DNA of 64,000 bases from Balanoglossus misakiensis (taxonomy: Eukaryota > Hemichordata), in NCBI GenBank assembly GCA_040954595.2, contig CM082591.2, forward strand, positions 10,416,001-10,480,000, read 5' to 3'. Below the pieces are notes generated by a model, which was not told the DNA's origin, made no database searches, and saw only the letters and a program-made list of their open reading frames with translations. Position numbers and translations under genes: made by a program. The first letter of the stretch is position 1; the number at the start of each line of letters is the position of its first letter. Of this stretch, positions 1 through 11,472 are shown piece after piece.

Positions 1-80
1 TCAGACCCCCTGTCAATCAACAGTAGTTTGCATCTCTCTCAGTCAGTACTTTCTGCCTATGTTAATTTCGGGAATCAAAC

Positions 81-535
81 ATAATAATAATAATATTTAT
101 TTCTTATAGAGCCCATTACATTTTTAAAAATCTCAATGCGCTTTACACAACACTAAAATGCATAATAAAATTGCAAAAGACACTAAAAACCTCACAGAGA
201 CATTAAATTAAAAAAAAACATCTCTAGGAATAAAATGATCTAAAAAGATAAGTTTTAACTGGCTTCTAAAATGTCTACAAGAATTGACGAGCCTTATCTG
301 AGAAGGTAACGCGTCCCACAAATTCCACGTACTGAAAACGCTCTATTGCCATATAAAGCTGTGTTGAGGACTGGCTGACGTAAAATGATAGCACCCAAGA
401 CTGGGACCTAAGTGTACGGCCTGTATGACATACTGTAAGCGTTTCTGCTAGATAAAAAATCTGGCCAGTACGGGGCTCGAACCCGCGACATTCGCGTTAT
501 TAGCACGACGCTCTAACCAATTGAGCTAACCGGCC
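81..535 (-). mobile_element. tRNA-Ile-headed SINE-like block
   Basis: Read on the minus strand this has a tRNA-Ile head, a ~300 bp tRNA-unrelated body, a tail of the form GTAAAGCGCATTGAGA...TAAGAAATAA, and a terminal (ATT)n run. That layout (pol III head, GCGC-type tail, short AT-rich repeat) is typical of tRNA-derived SINEs of marine invertebrates. No target duplication was identified, because copies are embedded in larger duplicated blocks. Confidence 0.6.
462..535 (-). tRNA. tRNA-Ile(AAU) or tRNA-Ile head of a SINE
   Basis: The 74-nt sequence folds as a standard cloverleaf: acceptor 5' GGCCGGT paired with ACTGGCC plus discriminator A, D-arm TAGCTCAATTGGTTA, anticodon loop CTAATAA (anticodon AAT) and T-loop TTCGAGC. 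No CCA is encoded, as expected in eukaryotes. It directly heads a ~450 bp block with a SINE-like tail, so it may be the pol III promoter of a retroposon instead of a working tRNA gene. The fold alone does not decide this. Confidence 0.8.
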
Positions 536-1439
536 ATGCTTAGAAGCATTAATACACTTGAAATCATTATCTCAAAAAGACATCGCAAGATTCGATTTCC
601 ACAATCCTCCAAAAAGAGAACTAACAACTTTAGTCTATTTTTTTTAAATAATAAATATTTGACTCTGTTTTCGGCCAACAAACTTACAAATTCCCATCAC
701 AGCCAATGCTTGAAAACACGATTTTGAAGAAATTAAATCGCTATTACACAAGTGTATGACATTAACTGATGCATGTATTACGGCAGTCTATATTTTCGTG
801 TACTCTCTGGCGTGTTGGCATGGAAACACTGGTCATAGTTTCTCCCAGCCGAGCAGCAACAACATGATGCCAATAATGTTTCAGTTGTACATGTATTTTA
901 GGATCCGAGTCACCAGGATGTCATTGAAGCCATGGACTTTCATATTCCACAAACCCACTAAAGAGAACGTGAGGATGTTTATCACCTTTGAGACAATGTT
1001 CTAGTTCCCCCGCGTGGGGGCGCAGATGGGGTATTGGGGGTGTGGATGGCTAGGTACAATAGACTCCCGTGTTGACTTTCTTCGCAGGCGAGGCACCAAA
1101 TAAAATCGCTGATCGACATGATCGCGACACAAGAACTTACTATCAACTACAGCATTTGTCCATTTAAAGGTAAACTGACATGCTGATGATATTTGACATC
1201 ATCGAAGTGTGCATTTACTTTTCATGAATGCACCATTGATTCATGAAATGAAGATTCGTGCAGTGGGTGGTCTGAACTACATTAATTTGAAGACTTCTCT
1301 CATACAATGCGTGAAACCATTAATAATTCTTGATGAATGTATATCATCACTCGGCCTGAATGTTGCCTCATTCCAACAGCGTCTCTTTTTAGTTCTGCTG
1401 TCACTTGTGTTAGCTGAGCTGTAGCAGTAGGTTGATAAG

Positions 1440-1482
1440 TGTCCGTCCGTCGTCCGTCCGTCCGTCCGGCGTCCGGCGTCTG
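1440..1482 (+). repeat. GTCC simple repeat
   Basis: A run of GTCCGTCC units ending in GTCCGGCGTCCGGCGTCTG. The mirror copy lies at 7545-7587. Confidence 0.85.
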
Positions 1483-1533
1483 TCAACTTTTGGTATTTCA
1501 ATCTTCTTCTTTAAAACAACTTGGCATATTTAG

Positions 1534-1766
1534 CTGAAATTTGGTTGGAATGTGTGTTATGGTGCCCTAACTGATTTTGTTAATTTGGATTTGATGGGGT
1601 CATGAATATGCAAATTAGATCTAAAAATATATTTTTGGTAAACAATCTTCTTCTCCCTAACTACATATACGATAGAGCTGAAATTTGGTAGGAATGTGTG
1701 TTATGGTGCCCCTACCTGATTTTGTTAATTGGAATTTTGATGGGGTCATGAATATGCAAATTAGAA
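1534..1766 (+). repeat. Two-copy ~90 bp direct repeat
   Basis: The unit, beginning GCTGAAATTTGGTTGGAATG and ending near ATATGCAAATTAGA, occurs at about 1534-1619 and again at about 1677-1766. The mirror copies are at about 7261-7350 and 7408-7493. Confidence 0.8.
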
Positions 1767-2917
1767 CCTTGGTGCTTCCTTTTAATGTTGTTCTTTAGGA
1801 TTCGATTCTTTCTTTCTTTAGCACAATGAATCAAGCTGAATTTGGATAAATACTTGTGATGTCTATGTTTGGTTTTGTTCAATAGAATACAATTGTTATG
1901 AATTAAAACCTAGGGTATTCATATCATTGCCCAGGTTACACTGTTAAAGTCAGCAGAGCTCTTTTGACCGATAGATCACTTGTTATTGAATGTCACATTG
2001 TGGATGGTCTGCTATTTTAAAAAAGCTGATAACTGCTTACGATTTCCACTATTGTCACCCAGCCCAGCCATTGTCATTCAGAAAACACTCTCATAGGTGT
2101 TTCAAGAAGTTTTGACTAACCAATGTTGGCCATCGTACGCTTAAAAAGACGGTACTACCAAATTTCCTAGTACAACATGTTTTACAAATCACCTTAGTAA
2201 AACTCCATTGTCTTTTGAGGGATAACTATTGTCGAAAGTATTGAGTTTTCGGAATTAATATACACTGTACCTTGGGAAGTGTCAATTATATTAACGGATT
2301 CCTTGTCATTCAGTAACAGTACTAAAGGTGTGTCAAGAAGTTGTTGTTGGCGAATTCTGAATACATGTACACAGTGTTAACTAATGAATATTTGCTCATG
2401 TTGTAAGAATAAATCACAGCTTCACGTGATTCATGGAAATATTAAAAATGGCGTAATTCAATGTTAACGTAATCACGAAGTTCGTTCCCTTTCTCTGTTT
2501 CATATGATGGAATTTCAGTTGCACGTGACAATGTTCATGACAGATTCAGGTAGCACAATCATGAAATTGCAAATGTTTCTACGGCCACGGAATCTGATAG
2601 TCATACATGTACTAGCTTAAATTGATTGTTGCAATATAATGATGTACGTGCATACAGTCTCCCACACTGCCAATAAGCGCGTCATTGTGGAAAATTCACA
2701 CATGTCTGCTAAAGTCACTCACACTCCATGCTCTAACGAAGGGGGTTTGAATCCTAATTAACACTATCAGGAGTGTCACTGAATAACAATGGCTGACAGT
2801 CCAGCATGCGATGGCTTTGAAGGAAAAATGAATTGTAGAAATCGAATCTTGCGATGTCTTTTTGAAATAACCATTTCCAGCGAATTAATTTCAATAAGCA
2901 ACGGCGCTCCTAAGCAT

Positions 2918-2991
2918 GGCCGGTTAGCTCAGTTGGTTAGAGCGTCGTGCTAATAACGCGAATGTCGCGGGTTCGAGCCCCATACTGGCCA
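2918..2991 (+). tRNA. tRNA-Ile(AAU)-like, T-stem mismatch
   Basis: Same 74-nt cloverleaf with anticodon AAT as the copy at 462-535, but with CCCAT instead of CCCGT on the 3' side of the T-stem, which breaks one pair. The D-arm here reads AGTTGG, the usual metazoan form. It is followed by a SINE-like body ending at an (ATT)n tail near 3291. It is probably a diverged copy carried by the repeat. Confidence 0.7.
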
Positions 2992-3291
2992 GATTTACAC
3001 AGCTTTATATGGCAACAGAGCCTTTCCTGTATGTGGAATTTGTGGAACATGTTACCTTCTCAGATAAGGCTAGTCAATTTTTATATCATGTATATAGAAG
3101 GCAGTTAAAAGTCATCTTTTCAGAACATTTTATTCCTAGACATGTTTTTTTTCAATTTTCTGTCTCTAGATTGTTTTAATGTCGACGTCTTTCGCAATTT
3201 TATTATTCATTTTAGTGTTGTGTAAAGCGCATTGTGATTATTTTTTAATGTAATGCGCTCTATAAGAAATAAAAAATGTTATTATTATTAT
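2918..3291 (+). mobile_element. tRNA-Ile-headed SINE-like block, shorter body
   Basis: Same order of parts as 81-535 (tRNA-Ile head, body, GCGC tail, ATT run) but the stretch just after the tRNA is about 80 bp shorter. The tail reads GCGCATTGTGATT...GCGCTCTATAAGAAATAA followed by (ATT)n. Confidence 0.6.
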
Positions 3292-3932
3292 GTTTGATTA
3301 TCGGAATTAACATACGCAGTAAATACTGACTGAGAGAGATGCAAACTACTCTTGATCGACAGACGGTCTGATCTTAGGCCGCTACCCCTGAAAATTCTTT
3401 ACCAGAAGTGTATAATTTATGTGGCGCACGCGCAATGCCAAATGTGGGTAGAACAAGCGCGGTATTCGTAACAAGACCCTTTTCAATAAAGCTAGAAAAT
3501 CACGACGGCCTGGCATATGTTTCCAGATTTCGTGCGCTTCCTATATATAAGTAAAATACTGAAGCTTGTTGTCCCTATGAGCTTCGACGCAATGTGTACT
3601 GTTATAGAACCGCAGTAAATGAGGTAAAGTGAAGATTTGATTTACCTCGCCAAAGGTAGGCTTTATTATATTCCCAGCTCCTAAAAGACATGTACATATC
3701 GCCTCGAATTACAAATCTCTGAAAGACGGGTTCATTTAATCATATAACATCGCAATTTTTTGTTCGAAATAAAATCATAACTGTGATAAGAACATAACTG
3801 TGATAAAACATGATTTTCTTGGGTGCCTATGCATAATAATATTGTCCATTTTTATTTTCTTTGCGAGAGCACAGAAAATGAAAGCGGTGGCTTCCTAGTG
3901 CACTGAAAAATATGCATGAATTTATTTGAAAA

Positions 3933-5094
3933 TAAACACTACAGCCCAGGGTGCGCCCTCTTTGTCCGATATTTCCGTCCCTACTTTCATGGCCTCATGA
4001 ATAATGTATGAGGCGATTTGTTACCGGCAATGGAACGTTCGCCAGATACAACAACATGAAAATGCCGGTAAGTATTACAAGACATTAAACGCATTTATAA
4101 TGTTTACATCACGTTATCATATTCTTTAAGGTCTTAAGCTAGTATTGTCATCATTCTCTGCTTTCTATTCATTTAATTTCACTGAAAATCTGACCTGGTT
4201 TCAAATCGCTATCATTGGTTACTATGTAAACAAAGAACATAGCAACCACAACCAAGACAGAAAAATGGCCGAAAAAAATCAAATCTTAATGCATTATTCA
4301 AAATTTCAAAACCATGAGAGTGTTCCTAAGATGTTTGTAACTCAGTGTTTTGATTTTCTATCCCCAAAAACGTTATATGTAGAAATTGATCCAAGCAGAA
4401 ATTCATCGAGTTTGGTGCGTTCTGCCTGCGCGTCGCTCTACCATTGATTACAATGGCACAGCTACGCAAACGTCGACCGTCAGGCAAAACATATCGGCAG
4501 ATTTCTCGAGTTTGAAGCGTGAACCTAAAAAACCAAAACGAGCAGATTGTTCCATGATATCTATATAACATGTTGATATATCATTTTCGTTCTAAAATGT
4601 AAGAGTAAAAATGTTGAACGAGATAGTTCTTGCGACAGCGCTTTGAATGCCGCGCGCGTATAGCGTTTCTAGGCAAAGCAGGCGCACACAGAAGGAACTG
4701 CGTCCACGCGCAATATACGTAGATTGCAGCTGATTATACTCAATCAATGTTCCGGTACTTGCAACAGTATGCCAGTACTTCGCAAAATACACAGTCTTTT
4801 ATATCATCAGGTCTTCTGTAGAGTCATTAAATACTGTCTGTTTGGAACTGTCAGACTGAAACAGCTTTCTAGATGACCTTTTATGTTTTCTACAACTTTT
4901 CACATTTATTCACATTTAGGAAATGCTCCATTGTGTAACTCCATCCCAGCTGTGCTCTGGATATAACTCAAATCATGCCTAACAGGAAAAGGACAAACCA
5001 TTTTGACATCGGGCAGTATGCAGTCCAACAGAAAAAAGCCAGACAAATAGCTAGAGACATACAACTTCAACAGCTGTTAGATGCTGAGTTATAA
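3933..5094 (+). other. Palindrome spacer with spliced-gene-like signals
   Basis: Unique sequence between the arms. It carries a strong donor at 4067/4068 (ATGCCG then GTAAGT) and an acceptor near 4918-4919 after a T-rich tract, then a small ORF at 4975-5094 whose stop touches the right arm. This looks like a fragment of a two-exon transcript trapped between the arms. Other short ORFs here have no protein-like features. Confidence 0.4.
4975..5094 (+). CDS. Small basic ORF, 39 codons, unknown
   Basis: The ORF begins MPNRKRTNHF and continues as a glutamine-rich, arginine/lysine-rich helix-like peptide ending in LLDAEL. The ATG lies 55 bp after a good splice acceptor (near 4919), and the TAA ends exactly where the right palindrome arm begins. 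I do not recognise the family. Basic N-terminus plus amphipathic helix would fit a nucleic-acid-binding or coiled-coil tail, but that is a guess. It may equally be the captured end of a larger host gene or a chance ORF. Confidence 0.25.
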   Translation: MPNRKRTNHFDIGQYAVQQKKARQIARDIQLQQLLDAEL

Positions 5095-5735
5095 TTTTCA
5101 AATTAATTCATGCATATTTTTCAGTGCACTAGGAAGCCACCGCTTTCATTTTCTGTGCTCTCGCAAAAAAAATAAAAATGGACAATATTATTATGCATAG
5201 GCACCCAAGAAAATCATGTTTTATCACAGTTATGTTCTTATCACAGTTATGATTTTATTTCGAACAAAAAATTGCGATGTTATATGATTAAATGAACCCG
5301 TCTTTCAGAGATTTGTAATTCGAGGCGATATGTACATGTCTTTTAGGAGCTGGGAATATAATAAAGCCTACCTTTGGCGAGGTAAATCAAATCTTCACTT
5401 TACCTCATTTACTGCGGTTCTATAACAGTACACATTGCGTCGAAGCTCATAGGGACAACAAGCTTCAGTATTTTACTTATATATAGGAAGCGCACGAAAT
5501 CTGGAAACATATGCCAGGCCGTCGTGATTTTCTAGCTTTATTGAAAAGGGTCTTGTTACGAATACCGCGCTTGTTCTACCCACATTTGGCATTGCGCGTG
5601 CGCCACATAAATTATACACTTCTGGTAAAGAAGTTTCAGGGGTAGCGGCCTAAGATCAGACCGTCTGTCGATCAAGAGTAGTTTGCATCTCTCTCAGTCA
5701 GTATTTACTGCGTATGTTAATTCCGATAATCAAAC

Positions 5736-6109
5736 ATAATAATAATAACATTTTTTATTTCTTATAGAGCGCATTACATTAAAAAATAATCACAATGCGC
5801 TTTACACAACACTAAAATGAATAATTAAATTGCGAAAGACGTCGACATTAAAACAATCTAGAGACAGAAAATTGAAAAAAAACATGTCTAGGAATAAAAT
5901 GTTCTGAAAAGATGACTTTTAACTGCCTTCTATATACATGATATAAAAATTGACTAGCCTTATCTGAGAAGGTAACATGTTCCACAAATTCCACATACAG
6001 GAAAGGCTCTGTTGCCATATAAAGCTGTGTAAATCTGGCCAGTATGGGGCTCGAACCCGCGACATTCGCGTTATTAGCATGACGCTCTAACCAACTGAGC
6101 TAACCGGCC
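5736..6109 (-). mobile_element. SINE-like block, mirror of 2918-3291
   Basis: Reverse-complement copy in the right palindrome arm, with the same head, body and (ATT)n tail. Confidence 0.6.
6036..6109 (-). tRNA. tRNA-Ile(AAU)-like, two stem mismatches
   Basis: Mirror copy of 2918-2991 in the right arm. It shares the T-stem mismatch and adds a G-to-A change in the anticodon stem (TCATG before the CTAATAA loop), so two pairs are lost. The anticodon is still AAT. This is one of the few differences between the palindrome arms. Confidence 0.65.
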
Positions 6110-8491
6110 ATGCTTAGGAGCGCCGTTGCTTATTGAAATTAATTCGCTGGAAATGGTTATTTCAAAAAGACATCGCAAGATTCGATTTCTACAATTCATT
6201 TTTCCTTCAAAGCCATCGCATGCTGGACTGTCAGCCATTGTTATTCAGTGACACTCCTGATAGTGTTAATTAGGATTCAAACCCCCTTCGTTAGAGCATG
6301 GAGTGTGAGTGACTTTAGCAGACATGTGTGAATTTTCCACAATGACGCGCTTATTGGCAGTGTGGGAGACTGTATGCACGTACATCATTATATTGCAACA
6401 ATCAATTTAAGCTAGTACATGTATGACTATCAGATTCCGTGGCCGTAGAAACATTTGCAATTTCATGATTGTGCTACCTGAATCTGTCATGAACATTGTC
6501 ACGTGCAACTGAAATTCCATCATATGAAACAGAGAAAGGGAACGAACTTCGTGATTACGTTAACATTGAATTACGCCATTTTTAATATTTCCATGAATCA
6601 CGTGAAGCTGTGATTTATTCTTACAACATGAGCAAATATTCATTAGTTAACACTGTGTACATGTATTCAGAATTCGCCAACAACAACTTCTTGACACACC
6701 TTTAGTACTGTTACTGAATGACAAGGAATCCGTTAATATAATTGACACTTCCCAAGGTACAGTGTATATTAATTCCGAAAACTCAATACTTTCGACAATA
6801 GTTATCCCTCAAAAGACAATGGAGTTTTACTAAGGTGATTTGTAAAACATGTTGTACTAGGAAATTTGGTAGTACCGTCTTTTTAAGCGTACGATGGCCA
6901 ACATTGGTTAGTCAAAACTTCTTGAAACACCTATGAGAGTGTTTTCTGAATGACAATGGCTGGGCTGGGTGACAATAGTGGAAATCGTAAGCAGTTATCA
7001 GCTTTTTTAAAATAGCAGACCATCCACAATGTGACATTCAATAACAAGTGATCTATCGGTCAAAAGAGCTCTGCTGACTTTAACAGTGTAACCTGGGCAA
7101 TGATATGAATACCCTAGGTTTTAATTCATAACAATTGTATTCTATTGAACAAAACCAAACATAGACATCACAAGTATTTATCCAAATTCAGCTTGATTCA
7201 TTGTGCTAAAGAAAGAAAGAATCGAATCTTAAAGAACAACATTAAAAGGAAGCACCAAGGTTCTAATTTGCATATTCATGACCCCATCAAAATTCCAATT
7301 AACAAAATCAGGTAGGGGCACCATAACACACATTCCTACCAAATTTCAGCTCTATCGTATATGTAGTTAGGGAGAAGAAGATTGTTTACCAAAAATATAT
7401 TTTTAGATCTAATTTGCATATTCATGACCCCATCAAATCCAAATTAACAAAATCAGTTAGGGCACCATAACACACATTCCAACCAAATTTCAGCTAAATA
7501 TGCCAAGTTGTTTTAAAGAAGAAGATTGAAATACCAAAAGTTGACAGACGCCGGACGCCGGACGGACGGACGGACGACGGACGGACACTTATCAACCTAC
7601 TGCTACAGCTCAGCTAACACAAGTGACAGCAGAACTAAAAAGAGACGCTGTTGGAATGAGGCAACATTCAGGCCGAGTGATGATATACATTCATCAAGAA
7701 TTATTAATGGTTTCACGCATTGTATGAGAGAAGTCTTCAAATTAATGTAGTTCAGACCACCCACTGCACGAATCTTCATTTCATGAATCAATGGTGCATT
7801 CATGAAAAGTAAATGCACACTTCGATGATGTCAAATATCATCAGCATGTCAGTTTACCTTTAAATGGACAAATGCTGTAGTTGATAGTAAGTTCTTGTGT
7901 CGCGATCATGTCGATCAGCGATTTTATTTGGTGCCTCGCCTGCGAAGAAAGTCAACACGGGAGTCTATTGTACCTAGCCATCCACACCCCCAATACCCCA
8001 TCTGCGCCCCCACGCGGGGGAACTAGAACATTGTCTCAAAGGTGATAAACATCCTCACGTTCTCTTTAGTGGGTTTGTGGAATATGAAAGTCCATGGCTT
8101 CAATGACATCCTGGTGACTCGGATCCTAAAATACATGTACAACTGAAACATTATTGGCATCATGTTGTTGCTGCTCGGCTGGGAGAAACTATGACCAGTG
8201 TTTCCATGCCAACACGCCAGAGAGTACACGAAAATATAGACTGCCGTAATACATGCATCAGTTAATGTCATACACTTGTGTAATAGCGATTTAATTTCTT
8301 CAAAATCGTGTTTTCAAGCATTGGCTGTGATGGGAATTTGTAAGTTTGTTGGCCGAAAACAGAGTCAAATATTTATTATTTAAAAAAAATAGACTAAAGT
8401 TGTTAGTTCTCTTTTTGGAGGATTGTGGAAATCGAATCTTGCGATGTCTTTTTGAGATAATGATTTCAAGTGTATTAATGCTTCTAAGCAT

Positions 8492-8565
8492 GGCCGGTTA
8501 GCTCAATTGGTTAGAGCGTCGTGCTAATAACGCGAATGTCGCGGGTTCGAGCCCCGTACTGGCCA
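8492..8565 (+). tRNA. tRNA-Ile(AAU) or tRNA-Ile head of a SINE
   Basis: Mirror copy of 462-535 on the plus strand, with an intact 74-nt cloverleaf and anticodon AAT. The T-stem is fully paired, so this and its partner are the two copies most likely to be functional if any are. It is followed without a gap by the SINE-like body to 8946. Confidence 0.8.
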
Positions 8566-8946
8566 GATTTTTTATCTAGCAGAAACGCTTACAGTATGTC
8601 ATACAGGCCGTACACTTAGGTCCCAGTCTTGGGTGCTATCATTTTACGTCAGCCAGTCCTCAACACAGCTTTATATGGCAATAAAGCGTTTTCAGTACGT
8701 GGAATTTGTGGGACGCGTTACCTTCTCAGATAAGGCTCGTCAATTCTTATAGACATTTTAGAAGCCAGTTAAAACTTATCTTTTTAGATCATTTTATTCC
8801 TAGAGATGTTTTTTTTTAATTTAATGTCTCTGTGAGGTTTTTAGTGTCTTTTGCAATTTTATTATGCATTTTAGTGTTGTGTAAAGCGCATTGAGATTTT
8901 TAAAAATGTAACGGGCTCTGTAAGAAATAAATATTATTATTATTAT
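8492..8946 (+). mobile_element. SINE-like block, mirror of 81-535
   Basis: Plus-strand copy of the longer version of the block, from tRNA-Ile head to the ATT run near 8946. Confidence 0.6.
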
Positions 8947-9026
8947 GTTTGATTCCCGAAATTAACATAGGCAGAAAGTACTGACTGAGAGAGATGCAAA
9001 CTACTGTTGATTGACAGGGGGTCTGA

Positions 9027-9590
9027 TCTTAGGCCACTCTCCCCTGAAGCTTCTCTACCAGAAGTGTATAATTGATGTGGCGCACGCGCAATGGCAAATG
9101 TGGGTAGAACAAGCGCGGTATTCGTAACAAGACCCTTTTCAATAAAGCTAGAAAATCACGACGGCCTGGTATTTTTTTTCCAGATTTCGGGCGCTTCCTA
9201 TATACAAGTAAAATACTGGAGCTTGTTGCCCCTATGAGCTTCGACGCAATTTCTGTTCTGTTATAGAACTGCAGCACATGAGGTAAAGTGAAGATTTGAG
9301 TTACCTCGCCAAAGTTATACTTTTTTACTTTTCCCAGCTCCTAAAAGACATGTACATATCGCCTCGAATTACAAATCTCTGAAAGACGGGTTCATTTAAT
9401 TATATAACATCGCAACTTTCCGTTCGAAATAAAAACATCAATGTGATAAAACAGTTCATGATTTTCTTGGGTGCCAATGCATAATAATATTGTCCATTTT
9501 TATTTCTTTTGCGAGAAAACAGAAAATGGAACGGTGGCTTCAAAGTGTACTGCAGAATATGCATGAATTAATTTGAAAATAAACGAAACA
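9027..9590 (+). repeat. Diverged copy of the 560-bp block
   Basis: Starts directly after the right palindrome arm and is clearly homologous to 3376-3932 and 10690-11250 (shared TGGCGCACGCGCAATG, AAAGCTAGAAAATCACGACG and CCTAAAAGACATGTACATAT), but with more substitutions than those two show against each other. No gene is seen in it. Confidence 0.85.
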
Positions 9591-9768
9591 TTACATGAAT
9601 TATGAATGGTTCAAACAGGTATATTAATAGAAGTCTTTGGCCGGAGGCACGCTCTTTCGCTTTTTGTTTGTCCCATGATATATGAAGTGTAGTTTCTTTT
9701 GTTGGCAGTGTGTTCTGATTGTGTACTCCAAATTCTATAATCGCCCAATGTAAATGTAGTTCATGTGA

Positions 9769-9824
9769 AGATGCATTGATTTGCAAATTTCCACAAGCTG
9801 TAAATGTTTCACGGTGTTCGCTTA
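9769..9824 (+). promoter_or_regulatory. Histone 5' flank with octamer-like site
   Basis: About 55 bp containing TGATTTGCAAAT, which resembles the octamer element of histone promoters, ~100 bp upstream of the H4 pseudogene start. The same segment is repeated almost exactly at 12799-12853, upstream of the H2B pseudogene, so the two histone relics share promoter-region sequence. Confidence 0.45.
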
Positions 9825-9877
9825 CCCGTTCGTAATCCGGCTATATTCAGGGAGTGAAATTGTGGAGCGGACATTAG

Positions 9878-10198
<321 letters not shown>

Positions 10199-10328
10199 CG
10201 TCATGCAAAATGAAATTTGAAAGTGAGATTTTCACGTCTATATATTCATAGAGAAGAGTAACATTTACGGGGTTTTAACGCTTTATTATTAATAGTTTGC
10301 AGCTAGCTTTACAATAGGCCATTGTTTC

Positions 10329-10605
10329 AACAGAGCGTTTCCTGTATGTGGAATTTGTGGAACATGTTACCTTCTCAGATAAGGCTAGTCAATTCTTATA
10401 TCATGTATATAGAAGGCAGTTAAAAGTCATCTTTTCAGAACATTTTATTCCTAGACATGTTTTTTTCAATTTTCTGTCTCTAGATTGTTTTAATGTCGAC
10501 GTCTTTCGCAATTTTATTATTCATTTTAGTGTTGTGTAAAGCGCATTGTGATTATTTTTTAATGTAATGCGCTCTATAAGAAATAAAAAATGTTATTATT
10601 ATTAT
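10329..10605 (+). mobile_element. Headless SINE-like block
   Basis: Matches 3013-3291 nearly base for base but lacks the tRNA head. The match begins inside the body at CAACAGAG and runs to the ATT tail and onwards into the same downstream block. Shared sequence on the 3' side shows that this arose by segmental duplication or recombination and not by independent retroposition. Confidence 0.65.
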
Positions 10606-10689
10606 GTTTGATTATCGGAATTAACATACGCAGTAAATACTGACTGAGAGAGATGCAAACTACTCTTGATCGACAGACGGTCTGATCTT

Positions 10690-11250
10690 AGGCCGCTACC
10701 CCTGAAACTTCTTTACCAGAAGTGTATAATTTATGTGGCGCACGCGCAATGCCAAATGTGGGTAGAACAAGCGCGGTATTCGTAACAAGACCCTTTTCAA
10801 TAAAGCTAGAAAATCACGACGGCCTGGCATATTTTTCCAGATTTCGTGCGCTTCCTATATATAAGTAAAATACTGAAGCTTGTTGTCCCTATGAGCTTCG
10901 ACGCAATGTGTACTGTTATAGAACCGCAGTAAATGAGGTAAAGTGAAGATTTGATTTACCTCGCCAAAGGTAGGCTTTATTATATTCCCAGCTCCTAAAA
11001 GACATGTACATATCGCCTCGAATTACAAATCTCTGAAAGACGGGTTCATTTAATCATATAACATCGCAATTTTTTGTTCGAAATAAAATCATAACTGTGA
11101 TAAGAACATAACTGTGATAAAACATGATTTTCTTGGGTGCCTATGCATAATAATATTGTCCATTTTTATTTTTTTTGCGAGAGCACAGAAAATGAAAGCG
11201 GTGGCTTCCTAGTGTACTGAAAAATATGCATGAATTAATTTGAAAATAAA
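10690..11250 (+). repeat. 560-bp block, close copy of 3376-3932
   Basis: Follows the headless SINE-like block exactly as in the left palindrome arm, and ends near TTTGAAAATAAA like that arm. Only a few differences are visible. No gene is seen. Confidence 0.9.
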
Positions 11251-11418
11251 TTAATGAAATAATATAGCTGTGAACAGCAATAAGCGGGTTTCGAGACACT
11301 ACTAGCCCTATTGGTTCGCCTGGAGATAGATTTGTGCATATTTAATTACTGCATTAGTTGTTCTATCACTCCAAATGCCAAGGGTGTATGTGCTGTGGAT
11401 GCTGAGATGTGGAAAAGT

Positions 11419-11441
11419 AGGTCAAAGGTCACGTGAGGTCA
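11419..11441 (+). promoter_or_regulatory. AGGTCA half-site cluster (DR1 + DR4)
   Basis: AGGTCA at 11419-11424, 11426-11431 and 11436-11441 are spaced by 1 and 4 bases, matching DR1 and DR4 nuclear-receptor element layouts. The same three-site arrangement recurs at 11894-11916, one unit is degenerate at about 11655, and similar DR4/DR2 clusters occur in 48169-48192. This is motif evidence only. Confidence 0.3.
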
Positions 11442-11472
11442 CGCTTAATATGATATGAAAATTGTGACGCTA

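Larger units (their letters stand above)
536..2917. other. Arm interior, no gene seen
   Basis: No convincing coding region. It contains a GTCC-rich simple repeat (1440-1482), a duplicated ~90 bp unit (1534-1766), and two segments (about 1331-1385 and 1989-2054) that reappear in inverted orientation around the H2B pseudogene at 13308-13433 and 14152-14280. Short ORFs here are mirrored in 6110-8491 and show no protein-like composition. Confidence 0.6.
1..3932 (+). repeat. Left arm of ~9 kb inverted repeat
   Basis: Every base here pairs with the reverse complement of 5095-9026 (position x matches 9027-x), with only scattered mismatches. The arm itself is composite: a minus-strand tRNA-Ile/SINE-like block (81-535), a 2.3 kb interior, a plus-strand tRNA-Ile/SINE-like block (2918-3291) and a ~560 bp block (3376-3932) that recurs at 9027 and 10690. 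Because the window starts at 1, the true outer end of the palindrome is not visible and could lie further left, pairing with sequence beyond 9026. Confidence 0.95.
5095..9026 (-). repeat. Right arm of ~9 kb inverted repeat
   Basis: Reverse complement of 1-3932, read inwards from 9026 to 5095. Near-identity over almost 4 kb implies a recent inverted duplication or ongoing gene conversion. Differences do exist: for example, the tRNA copy at 6036-6109 has an A where its partner at 2918-2991 has G in the anticodon stem. The inner edge falls directly after the stop codon of a small ORF in the spacer. Confidence 0.95.

Noticed and set aside
536-1501. Short ORFs mirrored in both palindrome arms as conserved small proteins
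   Set aside because: Identity simply reflects the inverted duplication; composition is not protein-like and arms are near-identical outside ORFs too.
10348-10539. Plus-strand ORF in the SINE-like body as a gene
   Set aside because: T-rich translation in a repeat copy; the same region elsewhere is broken.
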